64,000 nt of DNA, from NCBI GenBank assembly GCA_963931865.1, contig OZ007518.1, positions 8,484,361 to 8,548,360 on the forward strand, read 5' to 3'. The position numbers and the translations under genes were made by a program. Below, piece after piece: positions 46,801 to 56,929 of the stretch. Numbering within the stretch: the stretch's first letter is position 1; each line of letters opens with the position of its first letter. The DNA is from Axinella damicornis (Eukaryota; Porifera; Demospongiae; Axinellida; Axinellidae). The notes below the pieces were generated by a model, which saw nothing but the letters and a program-made list of their open reading frames with translations, was not told the DNA's origin and searched no databases.

Positions 46801-49800
46801 GCATTACCTGTTGCCAGGTGTTTGAACCTGAAGAGGGTATTCCAGCGCCCAACTCCCGCCGGCACGGGTCCTGATCGGCAACCTGTGTGATGTACGGTGT
46901 AAATTAATTGGCAGGCAAATGCATACTGTATGTAGTTCTACCACAGTGCGTGGGCCGTTCCTTTGATGTACAGTGTACCGCGGAGGAATAATCGCATAAC
47001 CTCCGCTATGACGTCTTAGCGGAGGTTATGCGATTTATCCTCCGCGGTACATCAAAGGATCGCCACGCTGTGCTGAGAATCAGAGAGTTGTAGCTGTCTA
47101 GCAGCCGGATCCAGCTACTAACTTGACTTGGAGGTTATGTCTGTGGTAGAAGCCGGATCTACTACGTTGACTCTGAGGTTATGCGTTTATCCTCCTTGGG
47201 AAAGTTTAGCCTCGGCTTCGCCTCGGCCAAACTTTCCCATGGAGGATACATTGTGTAAATCACATAACCTCCGAGTCAACGTAGTACATGTGGATCCTAT
47301 ACGTAAACAGTAGCAGTCAATTAAGCTCCGGGTATCTTCTGCTCGACAGCATTTATATTATGTGGAGTACTTCTCTCACCCCTCGGGGTGTAATTAAACA
47401 ATATTTCTGCACCACTGTACCTCGACCTGCCATAGAGCTTTGGAGCTGGTGGCGTCAGTCTTCCTCACACGTCCCGATGTTCGCAGAAACACACACAGGC
47501 TGTCAGCATACTTGTCACAAGTGAGGAACTTCTCCTGCTCTGCGTGGAACATACGGACCACGTCTCCCTATGTGAGTGAGTGTGGAGTGCATGCATGTGT
47601 GTGTGTGTGTGTGTGTGTGGGGGGGGGGGTAGAGAAGGTCAGAATATTTTTCACGTGATGCTAGCCAGTTGTTTATTGAGATGGCTCTTCATACATAGAT
47701 ATACCTGCATAGATACCTGCAACCGAGGGACGGTCTCCGTAGGAAAGGTGAGCAACACGCGACACCTTTCTCGGTAAGTGTCCACTATAAATTGTTTCAT
47801 TCTTTGCTGTGAGAATGTACCTGTCTGTAGCGTTCCCTGGTTCTTTTCGTACGTGAGTGCTTCACGAACTATTACAGCTGTTTCCTGATAAATGTTGTAG
47901 CCTCGAGCACAGTAAGCCCTTTTGTACTTCATCTTTCTCTGGATAAGCTGCCGTAAGAAAAATTTTCATGGGCAATCCAGTCCACAAAAATACTAAGACG
48001 CGAAATAATAAAGCGCAAAAATTTTACAACACGAAAATTTCCAGATACACACAGTACATGCACAGCTCATACCTTCTGACTGTGTGGAAGCTAGACGACA
48101 CACTTATATACTGTCAACACTCCCTTACTCCCTCCCCCCCCCCCCCCCCCCCCCCCTTCCCCTGTAATAGCTAGTCGTTTATTTTGAGCAGAAAATTTTC
48201 ATGGTTAATGACAACCACAAAAACATTCTTACAACGACCTATCCACCGTCTGGCAGACACTGACTCGGATTCATCCCAGAGAGCTTCTGTGCAGGCTCTC
48301 TCCTTAAAACCCGGGGGAGGAGAGAGCTTGGTAACATTTGCAAGAAAAGCTGTTGACTTCCAGTGCCTGAATCTGGCGGTACCAATCAGATTGCAGAACA
48401 AAACCATGTGACCACGTGACTATTTTGTAGGCATTTACATTCGCTGACATGCTAATGTAGACTTACAAATGACTATTCAAGGTGGGGTATCCCTCATAAT
48501 TGACAGGTGTGTGAGAGGGCTGCTGGTCTGAGCTCACTGATTGTTTGTGGGACCAGCTCACTCATAGTTTCTTGTCATCTACAGGATCGACGGTTCTCAA
48601 GGTGAGCTGTCCGCGTCTCCTTGTAAGACGTGTCGCGGATCTCAATACAAAACCATGTCACATGACATACCCCTTTGATAACATCCAGTTTGTCCTCCTC
48701 CTGTTTCATGAAGAGGCAAATCTTCCAGCTGGACCCAATGGGGTCAGCGTTTACCTCCCGACACTCCGGGTGGTCAATGAGAGAGAGATCACTAACATGG
48801 AGCATCTGCCCAGAGTTCACCTGCATCAGAATCACCTTGTCCCCTTCCACAACCTGCAGTGGTGACAAGGATGTGACGTGAGGAGGGAACCACACACAGT
48901 GGTGTCCCCCCCCCCCCCCCCCAACCTTTCCTGGCCCATTGATGTAGTCAATGGAATGCATAGTATACTGAACCTCGAACTCTGCTAAGAATAACGTTGG
49001 GCAGGGTTGGAACCTTCCAGAACACGGCCATGGATCAGCTATAGCTGGTGCCTATATATATCATTACATTAAAATCTTAAGCACGTGTGTGTTTGGGATG
49101 TGGGGGTGGACTATAGACTATAGTGTCGCACGACCTTCATACCGTTACCTACCAAATATACTGAACCTCAACTCTGCTAAGAATTTCACTTGCTTAAGCT
49201 TTTACACTAGCCTGGGGGTTCAACAAAGAATGGGCAGCTGCATTGGGGGACCAACAGCTGTAACAGACACAACCGGGGAGCAGCAGCTGAAACAGACACG
49301 ATCAGGGCGCAGCAGCTGAAGCGGACGCAATCGGGGAGCAGCATATAGCTGTGATCGGGGAGAGCACAGCTGTGGACAGAGAGCTGCCCGGAGCACACCA
49401 GATTGCAAATGAGGAAGTAGCTGAGTGAGCAAAGCTACTGGTAAACCTTATACAATTGACACCATTGCTACACCACAATGCAACTGCACATCTAGTGTAC
49501 GAGAGGCGAAGACATTAACATGCCACTCACGTAGTCTCCGGGAGCTCTCAGCTTGTACACGGGAGTGATACAAAACCACGCCGCCTGCATGACAAATGGA
49601 CGTGGGGGATGTGGGAGATGGGATTAGCATGACTAATGGAAGTGGGGGATGCGGGAGATGGGATTAGCATGATTAATGGATGTGGGGAATGTGGGAGGTG
49701 GGATTACACTAACGCACAACCTTCATCTGTCGATGCTATTATACTTCAGCGTTGCGGTAGCTGCTGTCGCTCACTCGCCACTGAATAGGGGCAGTCTCCA

Positions 49801-50893
49801 TCTTTGTCGTCACCACTAGGAGGTAGACTGTTCATGGTTCACCTAGCTGTTCCTCTAACCAATGAATAGGTAGGTCCAACGTTTATTCAAGTTCAACGGT
49901 TCAACTTTGTGGAAGTGTCTCAAATTTTACCACTGGCAGAAGTCACATGCTGACTAGCCCAATAGCCATAGTAGTGGTTCTTCTTCTGTATCTCACCCAT
50001 CTCGACATGAGCTGACTACAGCATTGTAACCACGGTTTGTCTACCAACACTTCCACCTTAGTGGCAGCAGGAGCGCATGAGCCGCCGAAGGCGGCGAAGG
50101 AGCGTTGAACTAGTAAAGACAATTAAGTTGTATTACCTCACACCTTTTGGTTTATACCGTATATGGTAGACCTTTGGGTACCTTGCAAGTCAGCTATATA
50201 GCTCTAGTACAACTATGGCTGCACAAAGGCCAGTTTGTATTTCACACCTACTTGGCTGGGTTTCACACAAATCCTTACAACTGCGTACGTAGTGGCCTCT
50301 TGCCTTATAAGGTTTAATTTTGGAGGTGTGAGGTAATATAACATGTCCTAGGGCGGGCATTGGGAGTTCAACGCTCCTTCGCTGCTTCGGCAGCTCATGC
50401 GCTCCTGGTGGCAGAGTTATGGGTGCTTTTATCTTAATTCCTACATATACTAGCACCAATGTTTATTCTGACTGTCGTATGCAGTATATCCGTCTGTGTT
50501 TCTGTGTTAAGCATCTAAATGTGGGTTTGTCTTACGTAGCCTCATTCCCAGGCCTACCCCGTTTTTTCTATTCTTCAGTTTCCGTTGACAATAATACACG
50601 GATGCGGAAGGGTTTTTCGCCACCCTTCCGCATCCGTGTATCATTGTCAACGGAAACCGAAGAACAGAAAAAACGTGGTAGGCCTGGGAACGAGGCTAGG
50701 TTCGTCTAGCCTCGGTCCCAGGCTCCTCCCCCAGTTTTTTGTCATATGCTAGTTTTCATTTTTCTACTCTTGTTCCCCACCTCGCTGCCCTGGGCATCGA
50801 GGCACACCCTCGTGGCTCTCCTCTCCACAAGTGCTGGAAGTTGCCTGATCACAGTCAGGAACTTGCTACTGCTTACATGAAGCAGCTGTGTGT

Positions 50894-50944
<51 letters not shown>

Positions 50945-53785
50945 GAGGGGTAAGATCAAGAAAAGATGTAGGGATGGGGGTAAAGGTGAGTATGTAGGAG
51001 AGGAATTGCTAAAAGCACAGAGGCACCTACCTGCACCATGGTGGTGCCATACTGGACGGGAGCCCCCCAAAGTTTCTCCGACTCTAGCTGACTCTGCTTC
51101 TTCTCCTGTTCTGCAGCAGTCTGGTGGGTGTGAGTGTGTGAGTATGTGGGTGTGTGTGGGGGGTGGGTGTGTGAGTGGGTGTGTGGGTGTGTGTGGGGGG
51201 TGGGTGTGAGAGTGTGTGTGTGCGTGAGTGTGTGTGCATGTGCGTGTGTGTGTGTGTGCAGTGTACTGTGCACGTACATGTACGTGAGATGTGAATTGTG
51301 TGGTAAGTATGTAGCTAACGAGGGGCAACCGCACTCCTGGTAGCAGTGTTGCAACCGGTTACAACTCGCTGGTTGCGCAAGCTAGATATTGCAGTTCATT
51401 CCAATTAACGTGTGAGGACCATGCTCGGTCAATTGAGTCAGCCATGGCGTCCAAAGGGAAAACAAGAACTTATTACAGAGCTCACAACTTCACCAACACG
51501 GTGAGTTTAGGCATGTGAGCATCAGCGGACGACAGCGATCACACCTGTGTGGTCAGAATCTTTGTGGGGCCTTCGTAAGAGCTGTACAGGCAATGAAGAG
51601 AGCGATCGAGCAATGGCGGCCGACGGCACTACAAAAGCACTTGTATCTCCACCACCTGGTGAGTTTCAGCATAACTATTAAGATTGAATTGCATTACATT
51701 ACGCGGTCCCTTACCAGGAATGTAATTACCTGTAATTTTTGACGAATGAGTGCATCTGGCATGCTTTTTGTTGTCTGAGTGGCTTTTCTGAACTGCTCCT
51801 GTGCCGAGTAGCGCTGCATTGGCAAGATCTTGAAGATACAGTCTGCACGTGGGAGACGGAAGGGGAGGGAAGGAGGGAGGGAGGGAGGGAGGGAGGGAGG
51901 GAGGGAGGGAGGGAGGGAGGGAGGGAGGGGGATTATGATTTCTACATTCAACCTCACGAGTGTCAGTGTCAGGGTCAGTGTTCTCGCCAGAAATCTACAT
52001 CCAAATGTGCACAATGAATAATCAGACATTGAATGGCTTTGTTTACACACTACTATATTGAATGTTAAGTGGGAAACCCTGTCAGCAGCTGCTGTGGGCA
52101 GGGAAATAATTAATTAAGGAAGTGATCCAAATGGTGCAGGTACTTAAGTTTACCACATCCAAATGGAGATTCGATTAACCAAATGGTGCTGCACCGTCTG
52201 CTAAAGGCCTAGCGAGAACACTGGAGGGTGAACTAAACATAGGGAGTGTGCCATGGTCACTGTGGGAGGGAGGGAGGGAGGGAGGGAGGGAGGGAGGGAG
52301 GGAGGGAGGGAGGGAGGGAGGGAGGGAGGGAGGGAGGGAGGGAGGGAGGGAGGGAGGGAGGGAGGGAGGGAGTGTGCCATGGCCACTGCAGTATTATTGG
52401 CCTCAGGAAATACTCATTGACTAACTACTCAACAGGAGGATAATTACTACGAAATGTATAGAGTAAATGATCAATTATCAGCCGCCATGTATAATCAGAC
52501 ACTCCCACACGGAGACGAAACAATGCAGAAACTCGGGAAATACCACAGAAATGTAGCATGGGCACAGGTTAGCTGGCACTCCAAAAATGGCACCCAACCA
52601 TCATTTCCTGTTCGCACTAAGGGCAATGCAAGTGACTGTCTGTTAATATCAAAGATCAGACAGGGCGCATGTATTTCCAGACACCACTTCCTGTTCCTTC
52701 CCTGAAGCAGCTTTCAGCGAAATTCCTGCACCACTGGAAAGGCCTAAGATCCTTCTGTTCCAGGCTTGATGTTTGTCACCATAACTGCTTTGGTCACTGA
52801 GGGGCGTGGACAAATTTGACCATGGTCGTTCCCTCTCTAACAAAATAGTGGATTTTGCCTTTTATTAGCTTTAACGTCACACAATATACAGAAGGCCTAT
52901 GGTATGGGGATCATAAGAATCTACAGGTCCTAAGCAACACACTGGTACAAGTTTGGTGTTCATACGTTGTGTTGTTCCCGAGATAGAGCTGTTTTCCCTA
53001 TTTCAATCAGGGAAAACAGCTTTTCTTGAGATGTAACTGTTTTCAGTGGGGAAAATAGGGAAAACAGCTCCATCTCGGGAACAACACAACGTATGAACAC
53101 CAAACTTGTACCAGTGTGTTGCTGAGGACCTGTAGATTCCTATGATCCCCATATCATAGGCCTTCTGTATATTGGGTGACGTTAAAGCTAATAAAAGGCA
53201 AAATCCACTATTTTGTTAGAGGGGAAAAGATCATGGTCAAAATTTGTCCACGTCCCTCAGTGACCAAAGCAGTTATGGTGACAAAAATCAGGCCTGGAAC
53301 AGAAGGAACTTAGGCCTTTCCAGTGGTGCAGGAATTTCACTGAAAGCTGCTTCAAGGAAGGAACAGGAAATGGTGTCTGGAAATACATGCTCCCTGTCTG
53401 ATCTTTGATATTATCAGACAGTCACTTGCATTGCCCTTAGTGCGAACAGGAAATGATGGTTGGGTGCCATTTTTGGAGTGCCAGCTAACCTGTGCCCATG
53501 CTACATTTCTGTGGTATTTCCCCGAGTTTCAGCATTGTTTCGTCTCCATGTGGGAGTGTCTGATTATACATGGCGGCCGATAATTGATCACTTACTCTAG
53601 TATGACACCATGTAGGAACACCATCTAAGTAATTAACATGCAGACTGCTAAGAGACCTGTTTGAGTGCAATAGTCAACACTCACCTCTGAATTTAGCCGG
53701 TGGTCTGGTCAGGTCACCTGCCTGAGGTTGCACCACCACCCTGTCATCCACCAGCCTGTGTGTGGGTGTGAGTGTGTGTGGGTGT

Positions 53786-53816
<31 letters not shown>

Positions 53817-54751
53817 GGGGGGGGCATGTGTGTGTGGGGAGATAGGTGTATGGTCCATAGGTGTATGGTCCATAGGTGTATGGTCCATAGCATCATGGGA
53901 CTGAAGTTTAATGGCATTTCCCCTTGTCTCATAGCTTCTTTGAGAGGTGGAGTACAAGGGGATGCACTCTCATATTCTCTGTAGTCACAGCTGTGACCGG
54001 GCTTATCGGCGCATCTGGACCCCGTATACTAAGGTGGAGTCACTATAGCCTCGTTCCCAGGCCCGCGCGCCGTTTCGGTCGGTTTTCCGTACTGCAAGCG
54101 ACGAAAAGCTGGGCGGGGCCTGGGAACGAGGCTAGAGTCACTATGCATTCTTCCGTATAATTATATTATCAGGTCAACGGTGAAATACAGCGCGGTTAAA
54201 CAGTCAAGAGTCTTTTGCAATGCGGTCAAGTGGACCTCAAGCAACAAAAATGATGGTCAAGATTTCTTGACCCTGGTCGCAGCTGTGACTACAGCGTCTA
54301 CGGGAGTGCCATCCCTTGGTACATGACAGGCCATCACTACAAATTTACTGGAGAATTTTTTAGGCCAGGGCCAGTGTTAAATGCGCATGCGTGCCCGGTA
54401 CCTATAAGGTAAGGCGGGGCTATTCCGATAGTTGGCTGCCTTTGTTATACGTTACCAGACAAAGTTTGGTAATTACTCTTCTGTGGTAGCGCGCGCAGGC
54501 GCGGTACCACAGAAGAATGACCAAACTTTGTCTGGTAATAAAGGCGACCCCGGGCACCGTCGGAATAGCCCCGCCTTACCTATCAATCTTTCCATAGACT
54601 ATATTATGTAAATGCATGTGAACGCCGCTCACCCCATGGTGCTGATGAAGCCAGAGACACTACCCTCCGCAAACAGCGACACCTGGTCACCAACATGGAG
54701 GTAGGAAGACTTTCTGTCCGCATGGAAGAGCTCGGTCCCCACAGTGGACAT
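38228..54751 (-). CDS. ITPR: Inositol 1,4,5-trisphosphate receptor (incomplete, frame-broken)
   Basis: Exons on the minus strand: 54633-54751 (start [20 protein letters not shown]), 53685-53755, 51730-51842, 51031-51120, 50781-50885, 49531-49584, 48671-48853, 47421-47567, 46808-46882, 44600-44746, 43954-44112, 42712-42886, 42435-42554, 41907-42130, 40953-41125, [gap], 39557-39739, 38598-38762, 38228-38323. Clear family blocks: [83 protein letters not shown] and [11 protein letters not shown]. At the C-terminus are [12 protein letters not shown] and [12 protein letters not shown]. The protein is an ER calcium channel gated by IP3. About 170 residues between 46808 and 44746 are missing, and so are the modulatory and channel regions at the N gap. 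Apparent one-base losses lie near 46856, 44653, 42712 and 42004. It may be a real gene in poor assembly, or a decaying copy. Confidence 0.88.
38397..38597. repeat. Tandem ~37-bp repeat in the last ITPR intron
   Basis: About five copies of acatcatcacactgataatg followed by acatgacaccataatg. The array runs into the donor of the penultimate exon (38598), so the donor lies at the repeat edge. Confidence 0.9.
38779..39130. repeat. (TG)n, poly(G) and GAGAGG tract against an ITPR acceptor
   Basis: On the ITPR sense strand this reads CTCTCC-rich, then a ~33-nt C run, then (CA)n, ending at the acceptor of the exon at 38762. Confidence 0.95.
39740..39939. other. Assembly gap (200 N)
   Basis: Exactly 200 N, a conventional placeholder. 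ITPR exons jump from about residue 700 of the usual ~2,700 on one side to the extreme C-terminus on the other, so the true gap is much larger than 200 bp or the join is wrong. Confidence 0.98.
40291..40605 (+). repeat. Tandem duplication of MITE-derived sequence
   Basis: Two ~150-bp copies (accatgtatctacctgatgg / accatgtgtctacctgatga) separated and followed by ggtctgggaacgaggctaat units. The terminal motif belongs to the TAGCC family. Confidence 0.8.
40797..40935. repeat. (GT)n microsatellite
   Basis: GT-rich repeat directly downstream (sense) of the ITPR donor at 40952. Confidence 0.95.
42137..42365. repeat. GGGA tract against an ITPR acceptor
   Basis: Purine-rich on plus, CCCT on the gene's strand; adjacent to the exon starting at 42130. 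Confidence 0.93.
42964..43835. repeat. Degenerate ~24-bp minisatellite, interrupted
   Basis: Unit variants of accagactgccagttagggtc occupy 42964-43200 and 43500-43835. A non-repetitive block lies between them. In an ITPR intron. Confidence 0.9.
44116..44478. repeat. GGGGAGGTGTG-type tract against an ITPR acceptor
   Basis: G-rich repeat with unit ggaggtgtgggg; CCCCACACCTCC on the sense strand, ending 4 bp from the exon start at 44112. Confidence 0.93.
44765..44872. repeat. GGA/G-run tract near an ITPR acceptor
   Basis: (GGA)n and G runs on plus, about 20 bp upstream (sense) of the exon starting at 44746. Confidence 0.93.
44978..45088. mobile_element. MITE, TAGCC family, 111 bp
   Basis: Palindromic: TAGCCTCGTTCCCAGTCC... 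to ...GGACTGGGTACGAGGCTA. Flanked by tgtatgctg (44969-44977) and tgtatactg (45089-45097), 8 of 9 matching. Confidence 0.85.
45510..45555. mobile_element. MITE, TAGCC family, 46 bp
   Basis: Almost only the two termini: TAGCCTCGTTCCCAGGCC... to ...GGCCTGGGAACGAGGCTA. Flanked by the perfect 9-bp repeat accctggcc (45501-45509 and 45556-45564). Confidence 0.9.
45720..46110 (+). repeat. Dispersed composite repeat, copy 3
   Basis: Shares cagcagggggta..gatcggtttgt and the end motif gtacgtgctctgctgagcac with the copies at 20349 and 21525; its middle is different. Confidence 0.65.
46263..46796. mobile_element. MITE, TACCGTA family, with HIRAN-like remnant
   Basis: Termini TACCGTATTTCCGCGATCAA... and ...TTGATTGCGGAAATACGGTA, TA duplication. 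Inside, 46423-46548 (+) reads [13 protein letters not shown] then [17 protein letters not shown], ending in a stop. This is the second half of a HIRAN-like domain. The insertion is 11 bp from the donor of the ITPR exon at 46808. Confidence 0.8.
46943..47072. repeat. 130-bp palindrome
   Basis: acagtgcgtgggccgttcct...gcggaggttatgcga and its near-complement ending acgctgtg; foldback element in an ITPR intron. Confidence 0.85.
47156..47297. repeat. ~140-bp inverted repeat
   Basis: Arms ggatctactacgttgactc... and ...gagtcaacgtagtacatgtg; shares the word gaggttatgcg with the neighbouring palindrome, so both may be one family. Confidence 0.75.
50537..50698. mobile_element. MITE, TAGCC family, 162 bp
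   Basis: TAGCCTCATTCCCAGGCC... to ...GGCCTGGGAACGAGGCTA with arms complementary along nearly the whole length. No target duplication is recognisable. Confidence 0.85.
50887..51000. repeat. (TG)n-poly(G) tract against an ITPR acceptor
   Basis: (TG)n then ~35 G (50909-50943); on the sense strand a C run then (CA)n ending in the acceptor of the exon at 50885. Confidence 0.95.
51123..51265. repeat. GT-rich microsatellite against an ITPR acceptor
   Basis: gggtgtgtgagtgtg-type repeat; CA/CCCA-rich on the sense strand, ending at the acceptor of the exon at 51120. Confidence 0.93.
51849..51931. repeat. (GGGA)n against an ITPR acceptor
   Basis: Near-perfect tetranucleotide array beginning 7 bp from the exon start at 51842; CCCT on the sense strand. 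Confidence 0.95.
52264..52372. repeat. (GGGA)n, ~27 copies
   Basis: Perfect tetranucleotide array flanked on both sides by gtgtgccatgg-like sequence, in an ITPR intron. Confidence 0.97.
52459..53599. repeat. 1.14-kb near-perfect palindrome in an ITPR intron
   Basis: Left arm from tagagtaaatgatcaattat and right arm ending ataattgatcacttactcta are complementary over roughly 540 bp each, with scattered mismatches and a short centre near 53010-53040. No intact gene inside. Transcription of ITPR would yield a very long hairpin. Confidence 0.9.
53757..53824. repeat. (TG)n-poly(G) against ITPR exon 2 acceptor
   Basis: tgtgtgtgggtgtg then ~27 G; on the sense strand C run then (CA)n directly before acacag|GCTGG. 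Confidence 0.95.
54046..54134. mobile_element. MITE, TAGCC family, 89 bp
   Basis: TAGCCTCGTTCCCAGGCC... to ...GGCCTGGGAACGAGGCTA. Flanked by the perfect 9-bp repeat gagtcacta (54037-54045 and 54135-54143). Confidence 0.9.
54405..54583. repeat. ~180-bp foldback element in ITPR intron 1
   Basis: Arms taaggtaaggcggggctatt... and its complement, with inner arms accagacaaagtttggt around a short GC-rich centre. Confidence 0.85.
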
Positions 54752-55159
54752 AGCTAACTGCTTTCTCTGCCACTACGTCCTGGGCTACTAGACTAGGCCA
54801 CTCTTCATTGCTTCTCATCACTAGCACTGCCAGCCTACTCAAGAGCCTCCCGCTTTATCTATGGCTTCACTTACTCATTATTTGGCGCCAATTGGGCACC
54901 TAATTGAATAAATGACAGTTCTGACATTCTTTTTGAATTTCACTTTTGTAAAGGGCACTAGGACTAGGAGAGGCAGCTTCCCGAGACTGTAGGTCAGACG
55001 TCCACGCCGCGCCACGTCGCTGTTGGCGCTTATCCATAGCGTGACCTCCAGGCCCAGGCTGCAGCGCTGAGGCCGAGGGCCACTGTATTCTTTTACCCCC
55101 GCGTTGTTTGTGATGCCAAATCCCTTGCCACAGTGGCAGTGAACTGAAGCGAACAGCCC
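54752..55159. promoter_or_regulatory. Probable divergent promoter interval
   Basis: About 400 bp between the ITPR start (54751, minus) and a candidate plus-strand first exon at 55160. No clear TATA box. The role is inferred from position only. Confidence 0.3.
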
Positions 55160-55202
55160 ATGGCCACGTCAACTGAACACTCTGAGGGAAACGCTCCGAG
55201 AG
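55160..55202 (+). CDS. Candidate first exon (MATSTEHSEGNAPR)
   Basis: cccATGG start context, 14 codons plus one base, then donor G|gtatgc. Phase 1 agrees with the exon phase of the Death/Ig gene downstream, but the first recognised Death exon fits phase 1 only if its acceptor is moved to 57429. Tentative. Confidence 0.3.
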
Positions 55203-55854
55203 GTATGCCTACCATTTTGTTTGCCCATGCATGCAGCATAGCTTTACGTAACCATGGATAATATTATTATATAAGTATCACCATAGTACCAAGCTATACC
55301 GGAAAATATCACGAGTTTGTTGCCCGGAGTATTAACAGTTACGAGTGCGAAGCTTAGCACGAGTAACAATGCCGAAGGTGACAAACGAGTGATATGTTTC
55401 CGGTATAGCCAGACCTGTCAAGGTCGGCAGCCTCACTTGAGTGAGACCCCACCTCAAAATGAGTGAGATTGGCACAAAATGAGTGAGACCCCATGAACAC
55501 CCATCCAATTTAACTCATGACACAATAAATACCCTTCACAATGACGAATTTGACCTGTGAAGGTCAAGGTCAAGGCAGAAAATTCATGACTGAATAAACA
55601 TACAACAGTTTCTAAACAACTTCACTATCAAATTCGTTGTTGCCTTGAGCTGAGAGCTGAGAACTTGAACAGGTGTCATGTAAGTGTGAATCAACCATTG
55701 AGAAACCTGTCAGTATCCACTTAGGGAAGTCAATGAAATGCTTACTACATAGTGCTTCAGTGTTCAAAGGGAGCCAAAATCAACAGTAACATGCGAGGTG
55801 CAAATGCGTGAGATTTGGATATGCATGCGTGTGAGCGTGAGATGACACGTACCG

Positions 55855-56250
55855 TATTTCCGCGAATAGACGCCGCCCTCGAATAAACGCCGCACAATTG
55901 GAGGTGCTGAGTGAAATAAATGCCGCCCTCGAATAAACGCCGCGGCGGTGCAAAGTATGACGATACAACGTGGAACACTTTGTATGTCTTCCAACAGTCG
56001 TGGAAGACAGTCTAAGTCCTCGAGCTCGTCGTCATCCCCCTCCATATGCATCCCACGAAGGCAACTTCACCGTCGTCATCGTATCGTGTGTATCGCTTTG
56101 ACGCCAAGCGACGGCTAATCAGTGTTCCAGCCGCGGATCGCGGACGGCACTTGCCGCCGAACCTTGCCCGTGTGAGTTGTTGTTTTGTGTGTTTCTCGAC
56201 CGAAAATTCGACTTTATCACCTGCTTGTCGACGCAATTCGACGGGGAGCT
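55855..56250 (+). mobile_element. Fragment of a TACCGTATTTCCGCG element
   Basis: Starts TACCGTATTTCCGCGAATAG and has the repeated word cgccgccctcgaataaacgc, as in the element at 46263. A short frame (56046-56252) contains SSYRVYRFDAKRRLISV, possibly a transposon remnant. The opposite end was not found. Nothing further is seen in 56250-56800. Confidence 0.5.
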
Positions 56251-56812
56251 AGCTGTGTACGTGGCGCTGTCATCTCTTACCTAACCTAGGGTTAAGGTAA
56301 GAGATAGGGTTTGGGTAGGGGATAGGACTAAACGTTGGGGTTCCGAGCTCACTACATGGCCTCACGTATTGAGAATACCAGCCAATGCATGACTTCACAT
56401 GTGTGTTTCCTATTGTGATAGCGCTATCCCTTTAGTGCATTTATGTTGCAGCACACTAGGTGAATGGCTTAGTCCCTCAATGTAGTGGGGAACAAGGTAG
56501 GGAACAAAATGTTTACTTCTGGAGACATAGTTTTCACTGGCTGGGGCAATCTTCCAAAGGCTTGTAACACGTTTCCAGCTTCGAGTTGGTTTGAATATGG
56601 ACCAGATCCCTTTAGGTAGCACATACCCTTTCAGGGGTTTCATCTAGAAAAAAATGTTTGTGGGGGAAGTAGTGGCAAGTGCCGTGGCAAAATGTTTTGA
56701 GGTTAATTAATTCCCCGGAAGAGGTGTGGCCTACAGCAGTATCTGAGTCCAAATATGGTATTACCTATGATGTAATGATGTAGTCAATCTCTTCTTTGGG
56801 GGGGAAGCTAGA

Positions 56813-56858
56813 CTGTTTGGGGGGGGGTGGGGGGGGGGGGGGGAAGCTTCCCCCCCCC

Positions 56859-56929
<71 letters not shown>
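56813..56929. repeat. Poly(G)-AAGCTT-poly(C) hairpin
   Basis: G run (interrupted once by T), aagctt, then about 85 C with one T. The junction is a perfect palindrome. Length is nominal. Confidence 0.9.

Noticed and set aside
48545..48640. Apparent exon adjacent to the ITPR exon at 48671
   Set aside because: The sequence matches the interior of the TAGCC-family element at 15489 (ggacagctcacctt, cgtcgatcc), not the receptor.
54900..55172. 90-codon minus-strand frame
   Set aside because: Overlaps the candidate plus-strand first exon and has no domain or splice support.
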